A stretch of 64,000 nt of DNA from Odontomyia ornata (taxonomy: Eukaryota > Arthropoda > Insecta > Diptera > Stratiomyidae): the NCBI GenBank assembly GCA_963969285.1, contig OZ017739.1, positions 350,126,219 through 350,190,218 on the forward strand, written 5' to 3'. The notes beneath the pieces are model-generated. The model was not told the DNA's origin, ran no database searches, and saw nothing but the letters and a program-made list of their open reading frames with translations. Shown here piece after piece: positions 22,591-37,597 of the stretch. Position numbers and translations under genes: made by a program. Each line of letters starts with the position of its first letter. Position 1 is the first letter of the stretch.

Positions 22591-23956
22591 CAAGTTGGGT
22601 AGACAGACCTATGCTCATGTCAGAAGGGTTTTGTACTTAACTTACAAAATGCAGTAACCAGCAACGAATAAAATCATGAAACATGTCAAAGACGATTTTA
22701 TTGGAGAAAATGTGAAATTCGAGGATCATACTATTATTAACAAAGTTGAACGAATTTTGACTTCTGAGGTATTTGTTATAGCTATACCCATAAATATCTC
22801 CTTTGATAATTTTTTCAGATTTTTTCGATCACGGGTGTCCATTCGCGAGGGAGGAAATACATTTTTCATGTATTTCCCCCCCTGTGCCCCACTGAAGCAA
22901 AAATTGTCAGTTTAAGAACTATTTTGAAAAGCTCTCATAGAGAACTTTCAATTGATACTCATATCGGCTACCTTTCATGAAATTTTTTTCAGGGGCCACT
23001 CTTCCGTACTGTAATCATCGATTCATGGCCTATTTTTTCAAATCCTAGAATGGTTACAAAGCCCTTTAGCTAGGAGCTCTCTCCTGCCTCTTCGACTTGT
23101 TTCAAATGTATGTACTCATCTTCATGATATCTATCACTCCTGAAATTTTCATTCAAATTCTAGCAAAGCTGTAGTGTCTAGGTCGGTAAAAAGCGCATAT
23201 GGCTCCATAGCCATATGTTTCCATAGTAATACAGGGCATATTGCTCCATAGTAATACAGGAAAATTCAAATCGCTATAACTTCGTCAAATACCATTCAAT
23301 CATTATGAAACTTTCAGAAAATAATATAAATAATCATCTCTTTGCTAAATTTTATTGAGTTTAAAGGTACCGTTTAGATTTTATTCAAGAAAACACAAAA
23401 TGGATAAATCATACTATTACTAACAAAGTTGAGTGAATTTCGAATTCTCATGTATTTGTTGTTGTTGTACTCATTAAGGCCTACATTCATGATTTTTTCA
23501 GATTTTTCGGATCACAGGTGTCCAATCGCGAGGGTGGGGGGGGACACAAATTTTTCGTGTATTTCCCCTCCCTGTGAGGAGGGGTACGCGAAAAGTTCGT
23601 ATATTTCCCCTTCCCCTGCCCCCCACGGTACTTATAAGGCAATTTTAAAACTTGTTTGGTAAAGATATCATTGAGACCTTTCTAACGACACCCTACTCGA
23701 CTACCAATGGTGAAATTTTTTTTTTGAGGGGTCACCTCCCTATATGGGGAGACCCCCCTTAAACGCCTTTGAAAATTTTTCCACCCTTGAACTTTCAAGA
23801 GGTCACCACTTCTGACCTTTCTACAAAGTTTCATGGCTGTAGCCTCTATAGTTTTGGAGAAAAAGTGCTGTGACATACAGACGGACGGACGGACAGACGG
23901 ACAGACGGACACAGGTCGTGATTGCAATAGATTTTTGTATTTTAGTACAAAACCCT
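22591..23956 (+). mobile_element. HINE/DINE-1-like element copy 2
   Basis: 1366 bp. Starts CAAGTTGGGTAGACAGACC and ends GTACAAAACCCT, with AA flanks at 22589-22590 and 23957-23958. The GACG/GACA block lies at about 23879-23911. The terminal hairpin is imperfect (AGATTTTTGTA pairs with TACAAAACCCT). It has the same two-module layout as copy 1. It sits between an unassigned stretch and a pogo relic. Confidence 0.75.
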
Positions 23957-23969
23957 AAAAAGCTAAGAG

Positions 23970-24640
23970 TAAAGAATTGAGCAAATGCTCCAGACAGTCA
24001 GCTATGTAAGAGGTTATAAAAGTTATGTCTTATGGAAAGGCTGCAGAAAATTATGGTTTGCAACTTTCAATGCTCGAAAATCATGTGAAAAAATATAAAA
24101 GTACGATTGATGGCGGAACTCCGCGCTGTAATTTCAACTCAAAATTTGCAAGTTTTCAAGTTTTTCGGTTGATGAAGAACAACTGCCAAGGGAATATATT
24201 TTAAGAAGAATAGAAGAATATATTTAAATGCATGATAGACTCACGAGAATTCAAGTTAGGAGGTAAGCGTACGAGTATGTTGAACGATGAAATTTGAAGT
24301 TTACGAAAAAATGAGACAAAATCAAAATAGTAGATACGGATTGGATGCATGAATTTAGAAAAAGAAATGCTAGTCTTAGTTTATGTAAACTTAAAAAGAT
24401 CTTATGGTTTCAATAAACGGACAGCTAATGCGTTTGATGAAAATCTCAAAACTATTTTCGGATGACATTGACTTTCACCTGATAGAATTTTTAATTTAGA
24501 CGACAATATTAAAAGCTCCCAAAATCTTGTCCCAAAAACGTCAAAAATAAGTTGGGCAAATCATATCAGCCAAGAGAGCTTAGATCGTTACTTTTGAAGG
24601 CATCATAACAATGTTAGGTAAAATTATTCCTTCACTTTTA
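23970..24640 (+). pseudogene. Pogo/jerky-like transposase relic, N-terminal half
   Basis: Broken frames show YGKAAENYGLQLSMLENHVK (psq-type HTH), DWMHEFRKRNASLSLCK (CENP-B-type domain) and DRIFNLDDNIKSSQNLVPKT, which covers the first catalytic Asp block (normally NLDETG). Stops and shifts are frequent. The text ends where a palindromic repeat and the Tc1 element begin. The second half may be the fragment at 28760-30050, which would mean several kilobases of later insertions separate the halves (inference). Confidence 0.6.
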
Positions 24641-24690
24641 GGTAAATTTCTCGAGAGAAATTTACCTATTGCGGAGAGCATCACACATAT
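24638..24690. repeat. Hairpin-forming repeat flank
   Basis: Contains AGGTAAATTTCTC and its exact inverse GAGAAATTTACCT separated by two bases, followed by GCGGAGAGCATC. A related copy is at about 56060-56102 (AGGTCAATTTCTC, then TTACCTATTTCGGAGAG), so it is an interspersed motif. Its parent element is unknown. Confidence 0.6.
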
Positions 24691-24695
24691 ATATA

Positions 24696-27703
<3,008 letters not shown>

Positions 27704-27772
27704 AGATATTGTAAAAATATTTTTAACAATACCCTAAAAAATTATAAAATCGCGACTTATCTGTCTGTCCGT

Positions 27773-28031
<259 letters not shown>

Positions 28032-28759
28032 TACGAGGTGTGTTTGTTCGTGCGTCATAACAAGTTTTCTCGCAAACCACATGAGCTAGAATGAGGAAAT
28101 TTTCTACGTAGGTCAAAAGTGGTGCCTCTTGAAATTTGCAGTGCAAGAAAATATTTTAAGGTATTTAAGGGGGGTCTCCCCAAACAGGTGGGTCTCCCCA
28201 AACAGGTGGGTCTCCCCATACATGGGGGTGGCATACAATTTTTTTTATTTCTGTAGCCCTCTAGCAGCCAAGATGCTCAACGGATTCCGTTGAAACTTGA
28301 AATTATAAGTTATTAAGGCAAGTTAATTTAATTTAATTATGCAAATCGAATGACAAATAAAAAAGTCGAAAATTTACAGCTTAATATTTTTAGCAACCGA
28401 TTTCAATAAAATTCGAATTGACGGGCCTCATAGTTCAGAAAAAAATTGAAAATGTATATATTAATGGCAACGCAAGTGCTGATTAAACTTTTATGGAAAC
28501 CTTTTGAAATTAACTATTCGAGCTATTTAAGCCTTTGTGTGGTTACCACTGTGAACTGTGTAAACAGCAAATGCGAAAAGGGCGAAACCGGTATTTGTAT
28601 GTTTACAACAATTTATTATCTGCCGATTTTCAATATGTAATCCATACGTGTGCAACTCAATTCAAGTAGCAAAATATTTGCGCCCCGATAAACGTAGCCA
28701 GATTTTTTTTATGTTAATAAATACCCATGTGGTACTACGAAAATCGCAGAAAGAAGATT

Positions 28760-30060
28760 AGTAGTAGGCAAGCCAAATTTTTTTTCGAAACTTTACGCTA
28801 CATACGAGAAATTTACCGTTCCGGCTGGTGCTACCAACGGGGATTTTTTATTTACATGCGTTCATTTCAAAGAAAATTTTTTGAAAGTGGTCTCGGAGGC
28901 AATATTGGAGCTGCAAATAAAAGTGGCTGGATAAATGGCAATTATATTGGAGTAAAAACACATTAAAGAAGTTGAATAAACAGGAGAGTACTCCTATCAG
29001 AAGGTCTTTGTAAACATCCAAGGGTTAGAAACACGTTTTCTAATAGCGTGAATCGATGATTTGAATTATTCATCCAATACTTGAATATGAAATCGTTCAA
29101 ATTTATGCAAAAGATGCACAGTTTCTTTCATAAGCTTAGCGCAGCCGCCATTTTGATCTAGCTTGAATGATTTTTCTGAATGCTTGGCCGATTGAACATA
29201 TTCAAGTTAAACACTATTCCTTAAATTTTCATGAAAATTGAAAGAAAATAAAAGTGCCTAGGTCAATTTGAAATATGTATCAACCATAAACACGTGTTAT
29301 TGTTGTTGTAATTCCATACAGTTGAAATAGCTATAACTCACATGATTATGATTCGATCTCGATCAAATTTTGTGAACGTAAATATCTGATATCAGTCTAT
29401 ATAATTTCAAGAAGTTTAAAGGTACCGTTTTGATTTTATGGGCGAAAATGTAAAATCTACAAATCATACTATTATTAACAAAGTTGAGAGAATTTCTTTT
29501 TCTAAGGTATTTGTTGCCCCTTTACTGACCAAGGCCCACATTCACAATAATTTTCAGATTTTTTGGCTCAAATGTGTCCAATCGCGAGAGGGGAACAGAA
29601 ATTTTTGGTACATTTTCCCTTTTCCTGGATCCCCTAATTCATAAAATGATGTTTTCATTTCAGATTCTAAAAGTTCTAATCAAGAGCTTTCATTTGATAT
29701 TCCGCTTTCGTTATTAGGGGAGACACCCCTTAAACAATTTTCAAATTTTTTGCTAAGCCACAGATTCCGAGAGACTATCACTTCTGATCTTTCCACAGAT
29801 TTTGAGTATTCCAGCTACCATAGTTTCTGAGGAAACTAGCTGTGATGCTGTGACAGATGGACAGACAGGTCGCGAGACTAGTATGTCTTTGTAAAAAAAA
29901 TTTTTACAAAGACCTAAAAATACATCTTCAGCTCTATCGCAAATTGTATATTATTGTTGTTGACAACCATGAAACTCACATCACATCGGGAGCCATGAAC
30001 AACGCCAGAAAAAAATTGTTTGCGCCAAAGCTAAATGCATTGCATTAAAACAATCACCGA
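28760..30060 (+). pseudogene. Pogo/jerky-like transposase relic, DDE half, split by a HINE
   Basis: About 28865-28965 reads FKENFLKVV in one frame and GGNIGAANKSGWINGN in another, the GA-SGWMNGE-type block before the second catalytic Asp. After the HINE insertion the text continues at about 29940 with VDNHETHITSGAMNNARK, the second Asp region. Frames shift at several points. Removing 28968-29915 brings the two parts together with only a small shift. 28440-28760 shows no recognisable gene. The start of an LTR-like segment cuts off the 3' side. Confidence 0.65.
28968..29915 (+). mobile_element. HINE-like element copy 3, short subfamily
   Basis: 948 bp, shorter than copies 1 and 2. The first 36 bases (GAAGTTGAATAAACAGGAGA onward) match the start of other copies loosely; the end is the hairpin GTCTTTGTAAAAA / TTTTTACAAAGAC, then CT. 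AA flanks both sides. There is only one internal module (CATACTATTATTAACAAAGT once) and a short GACAGATGGACAGACAGG block. A truncated relative lies at about 36480-36719. Confidence 0.65.
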
Positions 30061-30124
30061 CGGTTACATGCACGCAATATTTAACGGAATGAAAGTTCAA
30101 TTCCCGGTAAATATGAGGCATAGT

Positions 30125-30594
30125 AGTTACGTCAGACCATCTGACTACACAAATAACCACGATTCCAAGGAAGTGGCTAATTACACATAATAAAACAAAT
30201 GGAATGTGCGAGTCCCTATGACTCATTAGCACGTAAGAAAACCCAAAAAAAATAAAATCTATATACAAGATGAGAATCCAAAACAAGCCATAAATGAATT
30301 GTAAAGGACTCATTAGCTCATTAGTAGATTGTGAGAAATCATTAGTATGTAAGAAATCCCAAAAACCCAAAAAAAGATTTGTAAAGGTCCTAATGACCTG
30401 GTAATCTGTAGGATAAGATTTTCGGGCCTATATATTGAGCTCGACTCGTATTTATAGGTCAGTCCTGTAATAAAAGCTATATAATAATGGTTTAAAGGAA
30501 AGTAAAATTGTTTTTACTTAAAAAGTGGACGAATTGATCCCCGTAACTGAGTAAAATTATTTTCTAATAAATGGATAAATTAATCCACGTAACT
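30125..30594 (+). mobile_element. LTR of a Gypsy/errantivirus-type element
   Basis: Begins AGTTACGT and ends ACGTAACT, an 8-bp inverse pair. It is followed directly by GGCGCAGTCGG, which matches the primer-binding site used by 17.6/297/gypsy-type insect retroelements (tRNA-Ser type, family knowledge). A TATA-like CCTATATATTG (about 30426) and AATAAAAG (about 30470) sit in promoter and polyadenylation positions. The AGTTA...TAACT ends are typical of errantivirus LTRs. No second LTR was found, so this is a partial insertion. Confidence 0.6.
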
Positions 30595-30606
30595 GGCGCA
30601 GTCGGA
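30594..30606 (+). promoter_or_regulatory. Primer-binding site for reverse transcription
   Basis: TGGCGCAGTCGG immediately after the LTR end; this sequence is the minus-strand primer site of errantivirus-like elements. Confidence 0.65.
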
Positions 30607-30686
30607 ACCTCGAACGAAGCACTCTGGACGAATTAATCAAGAGTTTTTCATCCCTGAATTTTAGTGGCCATCAGGAATCAGAGCAT

Positions 30687-31076
30687 GTGCAGAAAGAAAT
30701 CGAGTTTACAGCACTGTACAAAGGGAGCTGTAGCGATTATTCAAATATGGATTTTAAGCAGTTATCGGCGTCTATACATTCCATTCCTCCTTTTGATGGC
30801 AATCAAATCAATCTCTTCCCATTCATCAACGCAATTGATGCCGTCAATTCACATATCAACATAAACGAATTTAAAACTATACTCTATCAGCAGGTCGTCA
30901 CAAAGATCGTAAGGAAAGCACGAAAATTGGTACATAGTCACATCACATCCACTTGGCAGGAAGTCAAAACACTACTTATCAACCATTCCGATACCCCAGA
31001 GAACAAGACACAATTGATGGAGAAACTATTAGCCGCCCGCTTCACAACTCCAGGACAACTGTACGTCTCCGGATGA
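30687..31076 (+). pseudogene. Gag fragment of the errantivirus-like element
   Basis: A 129-aa open segment downstream of the primer-binding site. It contains SIPPFDGNQINLFPFINAID, the start of the capsid-like region of Gypsy-type gag, and later WQEVKTLLINHSD and EKLLAARF. The frame ends at 31076, far short of a normal gag of about 400 aa. No protease, RT, integrase or envelope gene follows, so the copy is a truncated insertion. Whether the insertion ended here or was later deleted cannot be told. 31077-31789 holds a minus-strand 80-aa frame at 31139-31381 that I do not recognise, and no other feature. Confidence 0.65.
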
Positions 31077-31789
31077 GCTTCTCGGGTCTGTAGACCCCAG
31101 CTAGAACTTATCTACTCGTTAAGGGGGTAACAGAGGGTTCAACCTCGTTCTACAAAAGTGACAATATTGGTGTTGATAAAAATATTGATGTGATAGCAGA
31201 AAATATTAAAAGGGAGATCATCTAATCTAGTACAGCTCTTAGGTAAAAAAGTCTGAAGTTTATTGTTGGGGAAGGAATTGGTCACTATCCCCGCTTCAAG
31301 TTCAAAATCTTTTTTCTTAGAATGAAGCCAAGGTTGTACTGGGCTGTTGTATTCCCAAATACCAAGGGACATATGACTCATATTAAAATGATACTACCCA
31401 AATCTATCTGTACAGTAAGGATAGCAAGACTGTTCACAGTTTCAGTAAATTTCTCCAGTTTGAATGTCCTATAAAGACATATATTTTGTTATCACTTGTC
31501 CGTTAACTGCTTTAAAAGGATAGTCTGCACAAAATATTTCGGGATGCTAATAAACTGTTTATTAAGATTTTCAAAGAAAAAATTGACTGTTTTTGTTTTA
31601 AAAATGTTATAACATATTTATTGCGCTATCAAGTAAAGAATCTTCCATTCAACTTATCGTTTGAAATTTAAGTACGAAACCACCCGATTGTGTCTTAAAG
31701 TGCGCGGCGGGGTTGCAGAAATTTTGAATTGAACTAAAGTTATTATCAAGCTGAAAATATGGGCAGCAGTGATGGAGAAAATTCATATA

Positions 31790-33091
31790 TAGGGTTATCC
31801 ATTTTACGCTTGGGAAAGTAAAGCTATAGAAAATACATAAAATATTCAGATAGAAGCAACAATATTAATTCAATATTAAGATTAAACCTTGCCATTATAC
31901 GTGAAATACAACATTATTTAAATATCTTCCACGGGACCTCTTACAGGCCTCAATCCTTTTGAGGTCATTTTCAATGACTTTCCCGCACGTTTCCGACAAT
32001 ATCTCGGCCATATCTTCACGAATATTGGTTTTCAATTGCTCAAGATTTCGAGGATTGTTCACGTCAACACGATCTTTCGTATAGCCTTATGAAAAGAAAT
32101 CCAAAGGTGTTAGGTCGGAGGATCTTGCGGGCCAATAGACATCACTCAATCTCGAAATTACGCGTCCTGGAAATTTCTCTTGCAAAAGTGCTCGATTAGC
32201 CTGTGTTGTGTGGCTTGTGGCTCCATCCTGTTGGAACCACATGTTCTCCAGATCATAATCTTCAATTTTTCTCCAAAAAAAATTGGTTAACATCCGTCCA
32301 TAGTGGTCAGAATTGATTGTAATGGCTCTTCCTTGATTGTTTTCAAAAAAATACGGGCCAATAACACCACCAGACCAAAATGCACACCAAACGGTTACTT
32401 TTTCCGGATGCAAAGGCCTTTTTGCGATCACCTGAGGATTTTGCGAGCCCCATATGCTGCAATTCTGTTTATTTACGTAACCACTGAGCAAAACATGAGC
32501 CTCATCACTCAAGAAAATTTTGTTCGAAAAATCGTTATCAATGGCTTGTTGTTCAATCACCCAATTCGCATACATTCTGCGTTGTGTATGGTCTTGAGGC
32601 TTAAGTTCTTGAGTGAGTCGGATTTTGTACCGATGAAGATGCAAATCCAAATGCAAAATCCGCCACAATGAGCCGTAAGACAAGCCGAAATATTCAGCAC
32701 GTCGAGGAATCGACGAATTTGGGTCTTGCTCCACACTTTGAGCAACGACAGCGATATTTTTAGCAGAACGAATGTTGAGATGATGCACAGGCCTTGCAAT
32801 ATCAATAACTGATCCAGTCTCTTCAAATTTTCTCACTGCGTTTGAAATTGTTGCTGTGTAGGTCGATTATGTTGACCGTAACCGGCTCGTAAAGCCCTAA
32901 ATGTTGATACAGCAGAATCACCATTCTTATAATAAAATTTAATAATTTTAGTGCGTTTTTCGACTGTTAAAATCCATATTTCTAAATGGCAAACCTTCAG
33001 CTAAAAAAAAACACGCTTTGGATGACATTTGATTATGACAGATGTCAAATGGCAGGGTTACACTTTCCCAACCACGAAATGGATAACCCTG
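31790..33091 (-). mobile_element. DD41D (rosa-like) mariner transposon with terminal repeats
   Basis: The ends match as inverted repeats: TAGGGTTATCCATTTTACGC then TTGGGAAAGT at the left; CAGGGTTATCCATTT, five different bases, then TTGGGAAAGT read inward from the right. TA flanks at 31788-31789 and 33092-33093 fit the Tc1/mariner target. Length 1302 bp is typical. The enclosed transposase is damaged. Confidence 0.85.
31895..32977 (-). pseudogene. DD41D mariner transposase with a stop and N-terminal frameshifts
   Basis: The ATG at 32977 is followed within about 15 bases by a shift to the frame with RTKIIKFYYKNGDSAVSTF (first HTH), then a second shift near 32840 to RKFEETGSVIDIARP. From there to 32087 the frame is open: LSDEAH (first Asp), HPEKVTVWCAFWSGGVIGPY, WFQQDGATSHTTQ (second Asp) and PARSSDLTPLDFF (third Asp). 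I count 41 residues between the second and third Asp, the spacing of rosa-type DD41D elements. A TAA at 32087 interrupts the C-terminus, which continues in frame to 31895. It would be a cut-and-paste transposase; this copy is dead. Confidence 0.85.
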
Positions 33092-33189
33092 TATTAGTTT
33101 CAGATAAATCAACTATTACTGAAAGTAATCATCGTTCAAGAACAAAATCAGAATGTGAAAACCGCATAAAGCGCGCCAATCTTCCCCTA

Positions 33190-34700
33190 TACATTCGATA
33201 TAATGAAAAGCTAGAGGTTGCAATTTTAGTACGATTTTCACCAAGCTTTCAACAAAGGTGTTCTGAGTCAATACTCCGGCTAAATTCGTTACCCAGCCAA
33301 ATCGGCGGAGTTAAAACCAAATGGCCGCAGTTTTAGTCAAAAATTCGTGATTTCTGTTTTGGCAAAAGTATAGCTCCAATTATGAATAAATTTGCTACAT
33401 ATGTTCTTTAACTGGAGAATGAAGCTCACAATAAAAAATCCAAAGTCAAACTGCCAAACGAAATGACGCGTTCTCAAAAGTCGGAAAAGATGCAACTGAT
33501 GTTAATGAAGTAGTTTGATAAAAGCTATGAGTGTCTAATGAACAGCGAAAGAAAATTTAGGGCCAGGTCTCAAAAACCAAAGGCTATAAATGTCTAAGAA
33601 ATTATAGAAGAAATGCTAGGACAGTTCTAGAATTTCTAAATGACAACTAGTTAAAGTTCAACATTTCAAAGGCTTTTAAAAGTCGTAATTTAATTTGTTT
33701 TCTGTAAAACTTAACATTAAGGTATTACATAGTCAGATTCAATGAACTTGTCAATTGTTCAGCGTCAGTTCAAATATGCAAATTTTTCAGAGTTTTGTAG
33801 CCCGCCACGTTTATCAATGGATTTCGATGAAAATTTAAAATTTTTAACAGCTAAAATACGCCGAAAAATGCAGCTTGGAAATTAAATATTTTATTCAGTC
33901 TTGACGAACTTGAAGACCACCTGCATACACAAGAAAACAAAACTCCAAGTATACAAAAATGTGATAATACCTGTGTTATGCTACGGGTGTGAAACATGGA
34001 TCCTAACCCAAACATCCGCAAATATATTGAACGTCCTGAGGCAAATAATTGAAGCGAAGCTAGACGGGGACTGATGGCAAATTCGATACAACCATGATTT
34101 GTATGAAACGATTGTAAGACTGCAGAAGCTGCAATGGGCTGGATACATGAATCGTATGGACGAACAACAAATACCTAAAATGGTAACATATTCGTTGGGG
34201 AACTGAAGGCCGGAGACCAGTGGGGAAACCGAGGAAACGTTGGTCTGACTCGGTCGATGAAGAAAGTTCATCGTTGCTCGGGTTTCGAAATTGGAGGACG
34301 TGGTCAACGGAACGAGACAGTTGGAGACGCTATTTGCAGGAAGCGAGGGCCCGAGAGGGGCTGTAGTGCTAAAAAGAAGAAAATATTTTCTTCGCTCTGC
34401 AAAAAACTATGGAATCGAATGAGTTAGCTTCAATGAAAATTGAATGGTTAAGTTTTGTCCATAGTAAAACTTCGGTTTGAACGAGAGTTAGCATAGTGGT
34501 AGAAGCGATTCTTTAACAGATACCTTTGAAAATAATCCAAAATCAAACGCTTAATATCAAAAGGGTGGCCCCAAAGGTCAGGAGATAACCGAAATTTGTA
34601 ATTTTAGTTGCAACTAGAGGGTTGAATTTATTTTCATAGAGTTGTTTGAAATGACTTACATTGGAAGTACAAGTATTCACCTAACGAGAATTGTTCCTCA
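33190..34700. repeat. Second, diverged copy of the periodic ATGGCGGCC repeat
   Basis: Shares GCTAGAGGTTGCAATTTT, CGTGATTTCTGTT, CTCACAATAAAAAATCCAAA and later AATAATCCAAAATCAAA with 26703-27703 in the same order. The ATGGCGGCC words are decayed here (ATGGCCGCAG, GGGTGGCCCC). An RTE-like fragment splits it at about 33925-34385. Confidence 0.65.
33935..34375 (+). pseudogene. RTE-like LINE, RT C-terminal fragment
   Basis: Broken frames give VMLR then YGCETW-like text (about 33975-34000), IRYNHDLYE, RLQKLQWAGYMNRMDEQQIP (about 34120-34180), a RPRKRWSDSVDEE-like part and WRRYLQEARAREGL at the end, all typical of the 3' part of RTE-type RTs. It ends in AAAAAGAAGAAAA. Frameshifts are at about 34005, 34078 and 34200. 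A related piece is at 50375-50600. Confidence 0.6.
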
Positions 34701-34719
34701 TTATTAACATAAAAGTCTT

Positions 34720-35730
34720 TTATGGTATCAAAGGAACTCGGTAGAATCATACACATCTTCTTTGGTTTAGAAGTATTTTTCCGGAACAAATATTTGACAA
34801 ATGACCATAATGCTCATCCAATAAACAAATCCAATGAACTCCAATCAAAATGTCGATAGTGTTGTCATACTACAAAGTACAACTTACTTATTGTATCAGA
34901 AACCATTATCGTTTTTACGTAAGGAATCCACTCTCGCAACTCATATATTGCAATTGACTGGCTTTTAATTTTATACCCGAACGCTGGTAAGGAATTTCGC
35001 GATTCGTACTGTTTGCAATCCTTCTTCACAATACCCAAGAGGAATTATCTACAATACTCATAGTTTTCGTATACTTTATAACGTTTCTCTCTTGGAAACC
35101 CAACCATTATCGAATTTCAAACAAACTGCCAAAAGAAAAACTCATTTCGCATGTTGTTTCCAGCGAACGAAACTTTCCCCGCTTTCATTGAGGCTATATA
35201 ACCTCTTGAAGGAATGGCATCGTACGTACAATCGACATTATTGTTCATATTATATCGCCAACATAAAATTACAAGGTAACTTTAAGTATCCTTAAAAGTA
35301 ACGAGTAGCTACTAAAGAGATTAACACTTGCCACTAAAGTGGGTTGATGGGAACAAGCATTGATATTATGTGCAATACCATCACATTAATCCAGGAAACT
35401 TTGTTTGTAACAATCTAAAGAGTTTTATTTGCTTCAAAGTTTTACAATCTCATGCGTGTATTTCACACTTAACGTGAATCGGAAACTGTTTGCCGATTAA
35501 ACAACTTCTTTAAGCCTTGCAATGGGGAGAAAACTTCTAAATGCTGTGAAACTTGAGGGCATGGATACCCGACCTTGCATTACTGCGGAAGGTATACTAT
35601 GCATAAAGTTTAAACAAAGTAAATGTATTGGTTTGAAAGAATCATAGTCATGATAGTGAAGTTTCAAAGCCTCGTAGGACATTAATACAGTATAGTAGAA
35701 TTAGCAAAAATGCAATATAAAATATTGGGT
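34720..35730. other. Unassigned AT-rich spacer
   Basis: No convincing coding, repeat or RNA signal on either strand. The short frames (67 aa at 35092 +, 61 aa at 35497 -) lack recognisable motifs and are probably chance. Confidence 0.5.
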
Positions 35731-35737
35731 TTTCTAT

Positions 35738-36205
35738 AAGGACATAACAATAAATAAAAAAATTCAATAAATCGATTTTGAGGCGTGCTGTGTGATTATC
35801 GGCACCGTTTTATTGAAACCACATATCTTTGATGTCAAGTTCATCCAATTCTGTCCACACATAATCTTCCAACATAACACGATAGCGCTCTCCATTGACG
35901 GTGGTAACATTACGGTCGTTTTCATCCATGAAAAAATACGGCCCAATTACACTTCCAGCATGAAAACCGCACCAAACAGTAATTTTTTGCAGATGCAACG
36001 GTATCTCAAGAAGCACATGTACATATGTAGGTTTGTTATTTACCACCAACGTATATTTTGCTTGTTAACAAAGCCATTGAGCTGGCCCGTGAACTTTACC
36101 ATGATGAAAATGTTGACTTTAGGTAACGTTTTGACATTAACAGTTCATTAAAAACGTTTAAGAATGCATTCATATAAAGATACGAAATTGTTATGTCCCT
36201 AACGC
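35738..36205 (-). mobile_element. DD41D mariner deletion derivative, second copy
   Basis: Inverted ends: TATAAGGACATAACAAT at the left and, inverse, TTAGGGACATAACAAT at the right. Inside is a slice of transposase with HLQKITVWCGFHAGSVIGPY, VNGERYRVMLEDYVW and ELDIKDMWFQ, but no N-terminus or third Asp. It is homologous over its length to 11484-11987. A further right-end-like piece repeats at 36290-36375 (ATTGTTATGTCACTAA). Confidence 0.65.
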
Positions 36206-36479
36206 AAAGACCTATAGAAGGCCAAAAAATACCTCAGAAAACGAAATTCGATCAGCTTTGGTAATAATAGTACTTTTATGAGTTTTACTAACGTTTTGAA
36301 GTTGACCGTTTATTAAAAAATTTAACGGTGCGTTCATATAAAGACACGAAATTGTTATGTCACTAATGCAAAACACTATATATACCATTGGTGTACGTGT
36401 TATTTTTTTGCCTTGAAGATTATTTGGACAACCGTTTTATACGAAACAAGCCAAGTAAGCAAGAGAGTGCCCTTACTAG

Positions 36480-36719
36480 AAGAGCCTCCTAACATCATAA
36501 AGTTCGAAATAAGTTTTACGATGGCATGAATCGATAATTTGAATTATTCAGCCAATACTTGTATAAAAAATTATAAGATGTTCGATTTCCTCATAAGCTG
36601 ATAACACTCGGCATTTTTTTCCAGCTTAAATATTTTTTTCTGAACGCTTGACCAATCAAATATATTCTAGCTGAACACCATTCCTTAAGTTTTCATGAAT
36701 ATCTGAAACAGTAAGAGTA
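36480..36719 (+). repeat. Truncated HINE-like repeat, target of the Gypsy insertion
   Basis: Matches 29030-29240 of the short subfamily: ATGAATCGATAATTTGAATT, TTCAGCCAATACTTGTAT, AACACCATTCCTTAAGTTTT. It stops at the Gypsy LTR and continues on the far side at 48038 (TTGAGTTGAAATATATGA against TCAATTTGAAATATGTAT). Confidence 0.65.
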
Positions 36720-36893
36720 TGCAATGCAAAGGCAATAGTCTTTGTAATAACTTTTATTTCCACTACATAAAAACACACAATAAATATATGCACAGGAAAA
36801 TCGTTGCTTCGCAGTTATAACTCTCAACTGCTATCTTAACTCGAATGCCTGGCGGTGAACACAATAATTATCTGTCATATGGGAAACGCCACA
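36720..36893 (-). repeat. Gypsy 3' LTR (174 bp)
   Basis: On the minus strand it starts TGTGGCGTTTCCC and ends TTGCA. It matches the 5' LTR with scattered changes and lacks a 29-bp block. A polypurine-like AAGAGGGAGTAG precedes it on the minus strand. Confidence 0.85.
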
Positions 36894-37067
36894 CTACTCC
36901 CTCTTGAGTCACATTCCCACAGTCACGATGGCCCTTTGCAGGCGGATATATTCTAACAGCCGTATGAGGTCGTGCTATGATCGGTTACATTGGATGCTGG
37001 GTGATACGGCGATGTCCGCGTAAGTTTACATCCCAAAATTTTGGAAAGAGAAGAGAAAAGCGCGGAC

Positions 37068-37480
37068 TCAAATTGAGTTCCTTTTGTTGGTTGTGATTAT
37101 GTGCGGTGCTCCAAATCTCGATACCCAGTTAGTGTAAAATGCACATGTGACAGTTTCAGCTATTTGGTCGCAAACAGGAACTGCTTTTGGCCAGCGTGTA
37201 AGTCGGTTAACCATCGTTATGCAATAGCGATAACCGTTGGCTGTTATCAGTGGTCCGATTATATCAAGGTGCACTTGCTGGAATCGTTGGTCCAGTACCG
37301 AACATTGCTGGATATCGTTTCTTGTGTGCCTTCCAATCTTTGATCTTTGACATGGTATACAAGTGCGTGTGTAGGCTCGAATATCTTTCTTCATGTCAAG
37401 CCAAACAAACTTTCTTCTTACATCGTGCGGTCTCCAGGGTGCGAGCATCTGTGGAAAGTGTTCATAACTCGATTACGTAG
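37068..37480 (-). pseudogene. Gypsy integrase fragment
   Basis: Minus-strand text: RTCIPCQRSKIGRHTR (second half of the HHCC zinc site), HLDIIGPLITANGYRYC (first Asp) and FYTNWVSRFGAPHIIT just before the second Asp, here decayed into TNKRN. The upstream His pair and the region after the second Asp are missing or shifted. Integrase would insert the cDNA. It is non-functional here. Confidence 0.8.
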
Positions 37481-37597
37481 AGTTGATGGTGCGTATGGCC
37501 AAATATTGTTCGTCGACAAGTCACATGATGAACTTCCATATTCCTCTATAGGTAATGGATGCAGCTTAAGTGATGAATTGTTTCCAGAGAGAAATGA

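Noticed and set aside
31139..31381. 80-aa minus-strand frame as a gene
   Set aside because: No recognised motif, no homologous partner in the window and no supporting context; left unassigned.
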